Assembly (NCBI GenBank): GCA_038223055.1
Contig: JBBRHF010000129.1
Span: 1-13,049 of the forward strand
Length of the DNA stretch: 13,049 bases
DNA from: JBBRHF01 sp038223055
Lineage (GTDB): Bacteria > Actinomycetota > Actinomycetes > JACCUZ01
Reading direction: 5' to 3'
In this document: piece after piece, positions 1 to 7,845 of the stretch
How positions within the stretch are numbered: the stretch's first letter is position 1
Layout: every line of letters starts with the position of its first letter
The notes under the pieces: generated by a model
Database searches by the model: none
Told to the model about the DNA's origin: nothing
The model's input: the letters and a program-made list of their open reading frames with translations, nothing else
Made by a program: the position numbers and the translations under genes

Positions 1-1574
1 ACTCCATCGGCTACATGCAGCACGACCCGGACCGGCGTCGTTTCTTCGGCTACCTCAACCTGTTCATCGCCTCGATGCTGTTGCTGGTCCTCGCCGACAG
101 CTACCTCGTGCTCTATGCCGGGTGGGAAGGTGTCGGGCTCGCGTCGTACCTGCTGATCGGGTTCTGGAACTACGTCCCGGCCTATGCCGCCGCCGCGAAG
201 AAGGCCTTCGTGGCCAACCGGATCGGAGACTTCGGGCTGTCCGTCGCCATCATGATCATGTTCATCCAGTTCGGCAGCGTGTCGTTCCAGGGTGTGTTCG
301 CCGGAGCATCGCAGGCCAGCGAGGGCGCGCTGACCGCGATCGGGCTGATGCTGCTGCTCGGCGCCTGCGGCAAGTCGGCGCAGTTCCCGCTGCAATCCTG
401 GCTCGGTGACGCCATGGCGGGCCCCACGCCGGTGTCCGCCCTGATCCACGCGGCGACGATGGTCACCGCCGGGGTCTACCTGGTGGTCCGGTCGGCGCCC
501 GTCTTCGAGGGGGCTCCGAACGCCCAGCTCGTCGTCGTCATCGTCGGGGCGGTCACGCTGATCTTCGGGGCCGTCGTCGGCTGCGCCAAAGACGACATCA
601 AGAAGGCGCTGGCCGCCTCCACGATGAGCCAGATCGGCTACATGATGCTGGCGGCGGGGCTCGGACCGGTCGGCTACGCGTTCGCGATCTTCGACCTGCT
701 CACCCACGGATTCTTCAAGGCCGGCATGTTCCTCGGCGCCGGGTCGGTGATGCACGGCATGAACAACCAGGTCGACATGCGCCGCTTCGGCGGCCTGTCG
801 GCCGTCATGAAGGTCACTTGGATCACCTTCGGGCTCGGCTGGCTCGCGATCATCGGCTTTCCTGGCCTGTCCGGCTTCTGGAGCAAGGACAAGATCATCG
901 AGGCGGCCTTCATCGGAGACGGGTGGCGGCCCTGGGTGTTCGGCACCGCGGCCCTCGTCGGAGCCGGCATCACCGCGTTCTACATGACCCGGCTGTTCGT
1001 GCTCACCTTCCACGGCGAGCGGCGCTGGACCGAGGACAACGAGCACCCGCACGAGTCGCCCGCGGTGATGACCGGGCCGCTCGTGGTGCTGGCGCTGGGG
1101 TCGGCGTTCCTCGGTCTGCTGCTCGGGCCGACCGGCGCCATCTCGGACTGGCTCGAACCCGTGGTCGGCAAGCATGCCGAGGAGTCCCCGGTCCTGCCGG
1201 TGTGGCTGCTCACGGCACTCACCGTCGTGCTGGTGGCGGCTGGGGCCGGCTACGCCTACGTGCTCTACCTTCGCCGCCGGGTGCCGATCGTCGCCCCGCT
1301 GGGGTCGGCGCTGACCCGGGCCGCCCGGCGTGACCTCTACCAGGACGCCATCAACGAGTCGCTGCTGATGCGCCCCGGCCAATACCTCACGCGGTCGCTG
1401 GTCTTCTTCGACAACCGCGTGGTCGACGGTGCCGTCAACGGCCTCGCCGCGGTCATCGGCGGCTCGTCCGGGCGGTTCCGCCGGCTGCAGACCGGGTTCG
1501 TCCGTTCCTACGCGCTGTCGATGCTCGGCGGCGCGGTTCTCGTCGTCGGCGCCATGCTCCTGGTGAGGCTGTGA
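1..1574 (+). CDS. nuoL: NADH-quinone oxidoreductase subunit L (5' truncated)
   Basis: This is the largest antiporter-like membrane subunit of complex I, at the distal end of the proton-pumping arm. The reading frame is already open at base 3 and reads SIGYM before the first ATG at 15. SIGYM matches an internal NuoL segment, so the true start lies upstream and roughly the first 100 residues are missing. About 523 residues remain of a family length of some 600-650. Visible family marks are the GWEGVG segment with the conserved TM5 glutamate (codon 126-128), GKSAQFPLQSWLGDAM with the pumping lysine, SALIHAATMVTAGVYL, a lysine-rich KDDIKKALAASTMSQIGYM segment and LLTHGFFKAGMF. The C-terminal part contains the region expected for the long lateral amphipathic helix and a final membrane segment. 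It ends 1 nt before nuoM. Nothing looks broken. It is probably the 3' end of a full nuoA-N operon, but the upstream genes are outside the window. Confidence 0.96.
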   Translation, partial: SIGYMQHDPDRRRFFGYLNLFIASMLLLVLADSYLVLYAGWEGVGLASYLLIGFWNYVPAYAAAAKKAFVANRIGDFGLSVAIMIMFIQFGSVSFQGVFAGASQASEGALTAIGLMLLLGACGKSAQFPLQSWLGDAMAGPTPVSALIHAATMVTAGVYLVVRSAPVFEGAPNAQLVVVIVGAVTLIFGAVVGCAKDDIKKALAASTMSQIGYMMLAAGLGPVGYAFAIFDLLTHGFFKAGMFLGAGSVMHGMNNQVDMRRFGGLSAVMKVTWITFGLGWLAIIGFPGLSGFWSKDKIIEAAFIGDGWRPWVFGTAALVGAGITAFYMTRLFVLTFHGERRWTEDNEHPHESPAVMTGPLVVLALGSAFLGLLLGPTGAISDWLEPVVGKHAEESPVLPVWLLTALTVVLVAAGAGYAYVLYLRRRVPIVAPLGSALTRAARRDLYQDAINESLLMRPGQYLTRSLVFFDNRVVDGAVNGLAAVIGGSSGRFRRLQTGFVRSYALSMLGGAVLVVGAMLLVRL

Positions 1575-1575
1575 C

Positions 1576-3108
1576 ATGACCGACTTTCCCTGGCTGACCA
1601 CTATCGGCGCGGTTCCCCTCGTGGGTTCGGTGCTGGTCGCCGCCCTCCCGCGGCGACGCGAGATGCTCGCCAAGCAGCTGGCGATGGCCTTCTCGCTGGT
1701 GACCCTGGGCCTGGTCGTCGCGATGTCTTTGTCCTTCGAGGCAACAAGCAGAGCGCAGTTCCAGTTTGCCGAGGTGCACGAGTGGATCCCGCAGTTCGGC
1801 GTGAGCTACGCGCTCGGCGTCGACGGCATCGCGCTGGTGCTCATCGCGCTCGCGGCCGTTCTCACCCCGGTCTGCATCCTCGCCTCCTGGCATGACGCCG
1901 ACGGCGGCAAGCGCAGCGTCGGCATCTACTTCGCCCTGCTGCTCATGCTCGAGACGTTCATGATCGGGGTGTTCGCCGCGACCGACGTGTTCCTGTTCTA
2001 CGTCTTCTTCGAGGCGATGCTGGTCCCGATGTACTTCATCATCGGCTCCTACGGCGGACCGCAGCGCTCCTACGCTGCGGTCAAGTTCCTGCTGTACAGC
2101 CTGTTCGGCGGCCTGCTCATGCTGGTCGCGGTCATCGGGCTGTTCGTCGTGTCCGACGGGGGACCGCAGGCGTTCCTGTTCCAGAACCTGCTCGCGCTGG
2201 ACTTTTCCACCAACACCGAGCGGTTGCTGTTCGTCGGGTTCTTCGTCGCCTTCGCGATCAAGGCGCCGTTGTGGCCGGTGCACACCTGGTTGCCCGACGC
2301 CGCAGCCGAGTGCCCGCCCGGCGGTGCGGTGCTGCTCGTCGGCGTGCTCGACAAGGTCGGCACGTTCGGGATGATCCGGCTGTGCCTGCCGCTGTTCCCC
2401 GACGCGTCCCGCTGGGCCGCCCCGGTCGTGATCACTCTGTCGGTGATCGGCATCATCTACGGCGCGCTGCTCGCCATCGGCCAGACCGACATCAAGCGGC
2501 TGATCGCCTACACCTCGGTGTCGCACTTCGGTTTCATCGCGCTGGGCGTGTTCGCAATGACCACGCAGGGCCAGTCGGGCTCCTCGCTCTACATGGTCAA
2601 CCACGGATTCTCGACCGCGGCGCTGTTCCTCATCGCCGGGTTCATGATCAGCCGGCGCGGCTCCCGGCTCATCGCCGACTTCGGCGGTGTGGCGCGGGTC
2701 GCCCCGATGCTGGCGGGCACATTCCTCGTCACGGGCCTGTCCAGCCTCGCCCTGCCGGGCCTGTCCAGCTTCGTCAGCGAGTTCCTCGTGCTGGTGGGCA
2801 CCTTCTCGCGCTACCAGGCCGCGGCGGTCATCGGCACGGCCGGCATCATCCTGGCCTCGCTGTACATTCTGCTGCTCTACCAACGCACGATGACCGGTGA
2901 ACCCAACGAGGGCACGTCGCGGCTGCGCGACCTCAACTCCCGCGAGGCGTGGGTGGTGGCCCCGCTGCTGGCCGTCATCATCGCGCTCGGGTTCTATCCC
3001 AAGCCGCTGCTCGACGTGATCAACCCGGCCGTCGAGCGCACGATGCAGCAGATCGGGCAGACCGACCCCGCACCCGTCGTACCCGCCGCCGAGAGGAGCG
3101 CCAAGTGA
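1576..3108 (+). CDS. nuoM: NADH-quinone oxidoreductase subunit M
   Basis: This is the second antiporter-like proton-pumping subunit of the complex I membrane arm: 510 residues, the normal family length, with about 14 hydrophobic segments. Key charged residues are present. Glu146 lies in FYVFFEAMLVPMYFIIG (the TM5 glutamate), Lys229 in AIKAPLWPVHTWLPDA, and Lys260 in VLDKVGTFGMIR. The QTDIKRLIAYTSVSHFGF segment is also typical. The ATG follows the nuoL stop by 1 nt. A Shine-Dalgarno-like GGTGAGG (1562-1568) lies 7 nt upstream inside nuoL, which supports this start and translational coupling. The stop overlaps the GTG start of nuoN in a GTGA junction. There is no sign of truncation or frameshift. 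Confidence 0.97.
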   Translation: MTDFPWLTTIGAVPLVGSVLVAALPRRREMLAKQLAMAFSLVTLGLVVAMSLSFEATSRAQFQFAEVHEWIPQFGVSYALGVDGIALVLIALAAVLTPVCILASWHDADGGKRSVGIYFALLLMLETFMIGVFAATDVFLFYVFFEAMLVPMYFIIGSYGGPQRSYAAVKFLLYSLFGGLLMLVAVIGLFVVSDGGPQAFLFQNLLALDFSTNTERLLFVGFFVAFAIKAPLWPVHTWLPDAAAECPPGGAVLLVGVLDKVGTFGMIRLCLPLFPDASRWAAPVVITLSVIGIIYGALLAIGQTDIKRLIAYTSVSHFGFIALGVFAMTTQGQSGSSLYMVNHGFSTAALFLIAGFMISRRGSRLIADFGGVARVAPMLAGTFLVTGLSSLALPGLSSFVSEFLVLVGTFSRYQAAAVIGTAGIILASLYILLLYQRTMTGEPNEGTSRLRDLNSREAWVVAPLLAVIIALGFYPKPLLDVINPAVERTMQQIGQTDPAPVVPAAERSAK

Positions 3109-4697
3109 GCCATCTCGCGACGTTGGCCTCGCCGCTCGCTGCGACGGCCTTCACGACCCCCACCATTGAGTACACCCAGCTCATGCCCATGCTGATCGTG
3201 CTGGGCGTGGCAGTCCTCGGCGTACTCGTGGAGGCCTTCATGGCCCGGCCGATGCGCCACGAGGTGCAACTGGTCCTGGCCCTTGGCGGCCTCGTCGCCG
3301 GCTTCGTCTCGGTGGTCGGGCTCGCCGGCACCGTCAACGTCGCGGCCGAGGGGGCCGTCGCGATCGACGGCCCCACGCTGTTCCTGCAGGGCACCATCCT
3401 GTTGCTGGCGATCCCCGGCCTGCTGCTGTGCGCGGAGCGCCAGCTGGACAACGGCGGCCCGTTCGCCTCGGCCGGGTCCTCGACGCCCGGGTCCCAGCAC
3501 GAGCGGACCCTCACGGTCATGGGGGTGACCCAGACCGAGGTGTTCCCGCTGTACATGTTCGCTGTCGGCGGCATGCTGCTGTTCCCCGCGGCCAACGACC
3601 TGCTGACCATGTTCGTGGCTCTCGAGGTGCTCTCGCTGCCGCTCTATCTGCTATGCGGCCTGGCCCGCCGTCGCCGGCTGCTGTCCCAGGAAGCCTCGCT
3701 CAAGTACTTCCTGCTCGGGTCGTTCTCCTCGGCGTTCTTCCTGTACGGCGTGGCGCTGCTCTACGGCTTCGCCGGAACCGTGCGGCTGTCCGGCATCGCC
3801 GAGGCCGTCAGCGCCAACCCCTCGGCTGACCCGCTGCTGCTCATCGGCACCGGCCTGGTCGCCGTCGGGTTGCTCTTCAAGGTCGGCGCGGCGCCGTTCC
3901 ACTCGTGGACCCCCGACGTCTATCAGGGCGCCCCGACCCCGGTGACCGCCTTCATGGCCGCCTGCACCAAGGTCGCCGCGTTCGGGGCGCTGTTGCGGGT
4001 CTTCTACGTCGGACTCGGCGGCCTGGCCTGGGACTGGCATCCGATGATGTGGGCCGTCGCCATCCTCACGATGGTGGTGGGCTCGGTGATCGCGCTGACC
4101 CAGACCGACATCAAGCGGATGCTTGCCTACTCCTCGATCGCGCATGCCGGGTTCATCCTCACGGGCCTGGTCGCCACCGGCGCCCGTGACGCGACCTCCG
4201 GGGAGGTGCTCGGCGTGTCCAGCGTGCTGTTCTACCTGCTGGCCTACGGATTCAGCACCATCGGCGCCTTCGGGGTGGTTACGCTGGTCCGCGACGCCGC
4301 AGGCGAGGCCACCCACCTGTCTGCGTGGGCCGGCCTCGGGCGCCGGTCACCGCTCGTCGCGGGCGTGTTCGCGTTGTTCCTGCTGGGCTTCGCGGGAATC
4401 CCGCTCACCAGCGGGTTCACCGCGAAGTTCGCGGTGTTCTCGGCCGCCATCGCCGGCGGAGCCACCCCGCTGGCCATCGTCGGGGTGGTCATGAGTGCCG
4501 TCGCAGCGTTCTTCTACGTGCGGGTCATCGTGGTGATGTTCTTCTCCGAGCCGGCACCCGAGGGGCCGAGCGTGGCCGTGCCCAGCGTGCTCACCACCGT
4601 CGCGATCGCCCTGGGGGCCGCGGTCACCGTGATGCTCGGCGTGTTGCCCAGCCAGGTCCTCGACCTGGCCGGGCAGGCCTCGCAGTTCGTCCGATGA
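3105..4697 (+). CDS. nuoN: NADH-quinone oxidoreductase subunit N
   Basis: This is the third antiporter-like pumping subunit of complex I, 530 residues from the GTG at 3105. The frame is open further upstream (an ATG at 2949), but that stretch lies inside nuoM. The GTG is favoured because it forms a 4-nt GTGA overlap with the nuoM stop and has a GAGAGGAG Shine-Dalgarno (3091-3098) 6 nt before it. Conserved residues are Glu174 in FVALEVLSLPLYLLCG, Lys259 in LLFKVGAAPFHSWTPDVYQG and Lys289 in ACTKVAAFG; QTDIKRMLAYSSIAHAGF is also present. A hydrophilic loop at about residues 111-146 between membrane segments is, as far as I recall, common in actinobacterial NuoN. It is the last complex I gene of this group and is followed 19 nt later by a polyprenyl synthase gene. 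Confidence 0.96.
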   Translation: MSHLATLASPLAATAFTTPTIEYTQLMPMLIVLGVAVLGVLVEAFMARPMRHEVQLVLALGGLVAGFVSVVGLAGTVNVAAEGAVAIDGPTLFLQGTILLLAIPGLLLCAERQLDNGGPFASAGSSTPGSQHERTLTVMGVTQTEVFPLYMFAVGGMLLFPAANDLLTMFVALEVLSLPLYLLCGLARRRRLLSQEASLKYFLLGSFSSAFFLYGVALLYGFAGTVRLSGIAEAVSANPSADPLLLIGTGLVAVGLLFKVGAAPFHSWTPDVYQGAPTPVTAFMAACTKVAAFGALLRVFYVGLGGLAWDWHPMMWAVAILTMVVGSVIALTQTDIKRMLAYSSIAHAGFILTGLVATGARDATSGEVLGVSSVLFYLLAYGFSTIGAFGVVTLVRDAAGEATHLSAWAGLGRRSPLVAGVFALFLLGFAGIPLTSGFTAKFAVFSAAIAGGATPLAIVGVVMSAVAAFFYVRVIVVMFFSEPAPEGPSVAVPSVLTTVAIALGAAVTVMLGVLPSQVLDLAGQASQFVR

Positions 4698-4716
4698 GTG
4701 AGGGGTAAGGGTCGTC

Positions 4717-5715
4717 GTGACCTCCGCGGGACCGTTCGGGCATGCCACGCCTGACCCTGCCCTGGAGGAGGATCTGCGCGCCGGGCTCGAGTCGGTCGAG
4801 CAGCAGCTGCGGGACGCGGTGAAGAGCGACTACCCCTTTGTCACCGACACCGCTCGCCATCTGGTGGAGGCCGGCGGCAAGCGGTTCCGTCCGCTGCTGG
4901 TGCTCCTCGCCGCCCAGTTCGGCAACGCGGCATCGCCGGGGGTGGTCCCGGCTGCGGTGGTCGTCGAGCTGACCCACCTCGCGACGCTCTACCACGACGA
5001 CGTGATGGACGACGCGGTGATCCGCCGTGGCGCGCCGAGCGCCAACGCCCGGTGGAGTAACTCGGTGGCCATCCTTACCGGCGACTTCCTGTTCGCGCGG
5101 GCATCGGACCTGCTGGCAGACCTCGGCCCCGAATGCGTTCGGCTGCAGGCTCGCACGTTCGAGCGGCTGGTGACCGGGCAGATCCGCGAGACCGTCGGCC
5201 CCCAGACCGGTGAGGACCCGGTCGATCACTACCTCGCCGTGGTCGCCGACAAGACGGGCTCGCTGATCGCGACCTCGGGTCGGTTCGGGGCGCTGCTGTC
5301 GGGGGCCGAGGAGTCGGTCGTGGACGTCATGACCCGCTTCGGCGAGCGCATCGGGATCGCTTTCCAGCTGTCCGACGACCTGCTCGACGTCGCATCCGAG
5401 TCGGCAGAGTCGGGCAAGACTCCGGGCACCGACCTGCGCGAGGGGGTCGCGACGCTGCCCGTCCTGCATGTCCAGCGAGGCGCGGATCCCGCCGACGCCC
5501 GGCTGCTGGAGCTGGTCGCCGGTCCGCTGGAGGACCACGCCCGCCATGCCGAGGCGCTCGCCCTCGTCCGGGCGCACCCCGCGATGGCGGCGGCCCGCGC
5601 CGACGTACAGCGCTGGGCGAACGACGCCCGCGCGGTGCTCGCCCCGCTGCCCGCCGGCCCCGCCCGGGCGGCCCTTGAGTTGCTCTGCGACGTGGTGGTC
5701 AGCCGCAGCGCCTGA
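4717..5715 (+). CDS. Long-chain all-trans polyprenyl diphosphate synthase
   Basis: This class I prenyltransferase condenses isopentenyl diphosphate units onto an allylic diphosphate. The protein has 332 residues. It shows GGKRFRP (53-59) for isopentenyl diphosphate binding, the first aspartate-rich motif DDVMD (94-98), the second DDLLD (220-224) and a GKTPGTDLREG segment (233-243). The residue five before the first motif is alanine (LATLYHDD). In this family a small residue there permits long chains, so the product is probably C35-C50 for the menaquinone tail rather than C15 or C20. The best match in kind is the GrcC/HepT/IspB group; the exact chain length cannot be read. The GTG start at 4717 is preceded by AAGGG (4707-4711) at 5 nt. 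It lies 19 nt after nuoN on the same strand and is probably cotranscribed, linking quinone supply to complex I. Confidence 0.92.
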   Translation: MTSAGPFGHATPDPALEEDLRAGLESVEQQLRDAVKSDYPFVTDTARHLVEAGGKRFRPLLVLLAAQFGNAASPGVVPAAVVVELTHLATLYHDDVMDDAVIRRGAPSANARWSNSVAILTGDFLFARASDLLADLGPECVRLQARTFERLVTGQIRETVGPQTGEDPVDHYLAVVADKTGSLIATSGRFGALLSGAEESVVDVMTRFGERIGIAFQLSDDLLDVASESAESGKTPGTDLREGVATLPVLHVQRGADPADARLLELVAGPLEDHARHAEALALVRAHPAMAAARADVQRWANDARAVLAPLPAGPARAALELLCDVVVSRSA

Positions 5716-5730
5716 ACTTTCTTGTCCCCC

Positions 5731-5783
5731 GACCGGGCCTGACGCTCCGAGCGGCCTGAGTCCCGTCGGATCCACACCGGATC
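5731..5783. terminator. Possible weak terminator between convergent genes
   Basis: The 66-nt gap between the convergent polyprenyl synthase and rarD genes holds two short inverted repeats. One is a 6-bp stem (CGGGCC with GGCCTG, one G-U pair; 5734-5739 and 5753-5758). The other is GATCC-ACACC-GGATC at about 5769-5783, which reaches the rarD stop codon. Neither is followed by a clear T-run, so an intrinsic terminator is only a possibility. The position between two converging transcripts is the main reason to list it. Confidence 0.25.
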
Positions 5784-6702
5784 AGATCAACGCTTCGACA
5801 TCCACCGTGCGGCCCGGGTCGGCGGCGCGGCGCACGTGGCGAACCATGTCGACGGTGAGGAGGACGAGAGCGAGCCACACGAGCGCGAACCCGGCCAGCC
5901 GGGACGGCGGCATCGGTTCGTCGTACAGCAGGACTCCGGTGCCGAACTGCAGCACGGGCGCGAGGTACTGCAGCAACCCGATCACGGTCAGCGGCACCCG
6001 GCGGGCCGCAGCGGCGAAGAACAGCAACGGGATGGCCGTGACCAGCCCGGTGCTCGCCAGCAGCAGGCTGTGGCCGACACCGGAGTGACCGAACTGCCCG
6101 TCACCACGGGCCTCAAGCACCAGCAGCACGGCCAGCGCAGGCAAGAACAGCACCGTCGTCTCCACGGTCAGCGACTGCACGGCACCGACCTTGGGGCCGA
6201 CCTTCTTCTTGAGGTAGCCGTAGCAGGCGAAGGAGAACGCCAACGTCAGGGCGATGTACGGCGGGCGGCCGTAGTCGACGGCGATGACCAGCACCGCCAC
6301 GGCGCCCAGTCCGATCGCGACCCACTGCACGGGGCGCAACCTCTCGCCCAGCAGCAGCACGCCGAGCAGGACCGTGACGATCGGGTTGATGAAGTAGCCG
6401 AGCGAGGTCTCCACCACCTGGCCGTTGTTGACGCCGTAGATGTAGGTGCACCAGTTGACCGAGATGAGGACGGCGGCGGCGCCGAGCGACGCCAGCGTCC
6501 GTCGGTCGCGGGCCAGCCCCCGAACCCAGGACCAGTTGCGGCTCGCGGCGAGGATCAACACCACCACGAGCAGCGACCACACGATGCGGTGCGACAGGAT
6601 CTCGACCGATCCGGCCGGCTCGAGCAGCGGCCAGTAGAGCGGGAACAGGCCCCACAGCAGGTAGGCCGCGGCGCCGTAGATCGTCCCGCGCCGCTCGTCC
6701 AT
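5782..6702 (-). CDS. rarD: RarD-type EamA-family permease
   Basis: This is an inner-membrane permease of the drug/metabolite transporter superfamily (two EamA halves, about ten membrane segments), 306 residues. RarD family marks are AAYLLWGLFPLYWPLL (12-27), SHRIVWSLL (37-45), NWCTYIYGVNNGQVVETSLG (83-102), LLLGERLRPVQW (116-127), FACYGYLKKKVG (158-169) and ARRVPLTVIGLLQYLAPVLQF (233-253). The substrate of RarD is not established; the family name comes from a presumed chloramphenicol-sensitivity phenotype. The start at 6702 gives MDERRGTIYG, which aligns with usual RarD N-termini, though AGAGGG sits almost against the ATG. An in-frame GTG at 6729 with better ribosome-site spacing would add 9 residues. 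It lies 84 nt downstream of korB on the same strand, and nothing in the sequence ties it functionally to kor. Confidence 0.88.
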   Translation of the reverse strand: MDERRGTIYGAAAYLLWGLFPLYWPLLEPAGSVEILSHRIVWSLLVVVLILAASRNWSWVRGLARDRRTLASLGAAAVLISVNWCTYIYGVNNGQVVETSLGYFINPIVTVLLGVLLLGERLRPVQWVAIGLGAVAVLVIAVDYGRPPYIALTLAFSFACYGYLKKKVGPKVGAVQSLTVETTVLFLPALAVLLVLEARGDGQFGHSGVGHSLLLASTGLVTAIPLLFFAAAARRVPLTVIGLLQYLAPVLQFGTGVLLYDEPMPPSRLAGFALVWLALVLLTVDMVRHVRRAADPGRTVDVEALI

Positions 6703-6720
6703 GCCCTCTACGCTAGCCCG

Positions 6721-6765
6721 CGCTCCCACGCCCAGACCCCGTGGCGAGGTGGGAGGTGGGGAGCG
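6721..6765 (-). terminator. Candidate hairpin between korB and rarD
   Basis: CGCTCCCAC at 6721-6729 can pair with GTGGGGAGCG at 6756-6765 (9 bp with one bulged G), or through its CTCCCAC part with GTGGGAG at 6749-6755. In the kor transcript (minus strand) this hairpin would form about 20 nt after the korB stop. No T-run follows. It might end or weaken the korAB message before rarD, or it might be chance in GC-rich DNA. Confidence 0.3.
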
Positions 6766-6786
6766 GCGAGGTGAGGGGGCGTCCGG

Positions 6787-7845
6787 TCAGCCGACGGTCC
6801 AGGTGTCGGCGCCGGCGAGCAGGGCGGCCAGGTCGCCCTCGCCCTGGGTCTCGCGGGCACGGGCGAGTTGCTCGCGCATGAGGTCGTCGTAGACCGGGTG
6901 CGACACCGAGCGGAAGACCCCGATCGCGGTGCGGGCCAGCGACAGGTCGGCCAGCCGGGACAGGTCGAAGGCGTGCGAGGGATCCTCGTGGTGGGCGTCG
7001 TGGACGAGCAACTCGTCCGTCGGCTCCCCGTCCGGCGCGACGTCGACGACCCGGAACGATCCGTCCGCTGCCCGGGTCAGGCCGTACTGCCCCTGCTCCC
7101 CCCACCGAATCGGCTGGCCGTGCTCGAGCCGGATGGTGAAGTCGTCGCGGGTCGCCGGGTCCTTGAGCACCTCGAAGGCGTTGTCGTTGAAGATGTTGCA
7201 GTTCTGATAGATCTCGACCAGCGCGGTGCCCCGGTGCTCGGCCGCGGCGCGCAGCACCGACGTGAGGTGCTTGCGGTCGGAGTCGATCGAGCGCGCCACG
7301 AACGAGGCCTCGGCGCCGAGGGCGAGCGAGACGGGGTTGAACGGGGCGTCCAGCGAGCCCATCGGGGTGGACTTGGTGATCTTGCCGAGCTCGGAGGTGG
7401 GGGAGTACTGCCCCTTGGTCAGGCCGTAGATGCGGTTGTTGAACAGCAGGATCTTGAGGTTGACGTTGCGCCGTAGTGCGTGGATCAGGTGGTTGCCGCC
7501 GATCGAGAGCGCGTCGCCGTCACCGGTCACGACCCACACCGACAGGTCCGGTCGCGAGGCCGCCAGGCCGGTCGCGATCGCAGGCGCGCGCCCGTGGATC
7601 GAGTGCACGCCGTAGGTGTCCATGTAGTAGGGGAACCGCGACGAGCACCCGATGCCCGACACGAAGACGATGTTCTCCTTGCGCAGCCCCAGCTCGGGCA
7701 GGAAGCTCTGCATCGCCGCGAGGATCGCGTAGTCGCCACATCCGGGGCACCAGCGCACCTCCTGGTCGGTCTTGAAGTCCTTGGCCTTCTGCGGCCCGTC
7801 GGCCTTGGGCACGAGGGACAGCGAGGGGAATCCGGTTTCGGTCAC
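6787..7845 (-). CDS. korB: 2-oxoglutarate:ferredoxin oxidoreductase, beta subunit
   Basis: This is the beta subunit of the cytoplasmic enzyme that oxidatively decarboxylates 2-oxoglutarate to succinyl-CoA and reduces ferredoxin. It binds thiamine diphosphate and one [4Fe-4S] cluster. The protein has 352 residues. The thiamine diphosphate motif runs from GDGDALSIGGNH (108-119) to LLFNNRIYGLTKGQ (133-146). Cluster ligands appear as Cys33 and Cys36 (WCPGCGD), Cys67 (SGIGCSSR) and Cys216 (YQNCNIF), a spacing close to that of archaeal 2-oxoacid:ferredoxin oxidoreductases. The GTG start at 7845 is chosen because GGAGGT (complement of 7855-7860) precedes it and it makes a GTGA overlap with the korA stop. 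The same frame stays open far upstream within korA, but that is a GC artefact. Mycobacterial KorB is the closest kind. Confidence 0.95.
   Translation of the reverse strand: MTETGFPSLSLVPKADGPQKAKDFKTDQEVRWCPGCGDYAILAAMQSFLPELGLRKENIVFVSGIGCSSRFPYYMDTYGVHSIHGRAPAIATGLAASRPDLSVWVVTGDGDALSIGGNHLIHALRRNVNLKILLFNNRIYGLTKGQYSPTSELGKITKSTPMGSLDAPFNPVSLALGAEASFVARSIDSDRKHLTSVLRAAAEHRGTALVEIYQNCNIFNDNAFEVLKDPATRDDFTIRLEHGQPIRWGEQGQYGLTRAADGSFRVVDVAPDGEPTDELLVHDAHHEDPSHAFDLSRLADLSLARTAIGVFRSVSHPVYDDLMREQLARARETQGEGDLAALLAGADTWTVG

Noticed and set aside
1453..2883. Long antisense open frame (476 codons) opposite nuoL/nuoM
   Set aside because: It is a low-complexity Glu/Gln/Arg/Asp/His-rich translation typical of the reverse complement of GC-rich membrane-protein genes; both sense genes are clearly conserved.
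4694..4708. Four-codon mini-ORF (MSEG) overlapping the nuoN stop before the polyprenyl synthase gene
   Set aside because: ATGA overlaps like this arise easily in such DNA, and nothing suggests a leader peptide or attenuation.
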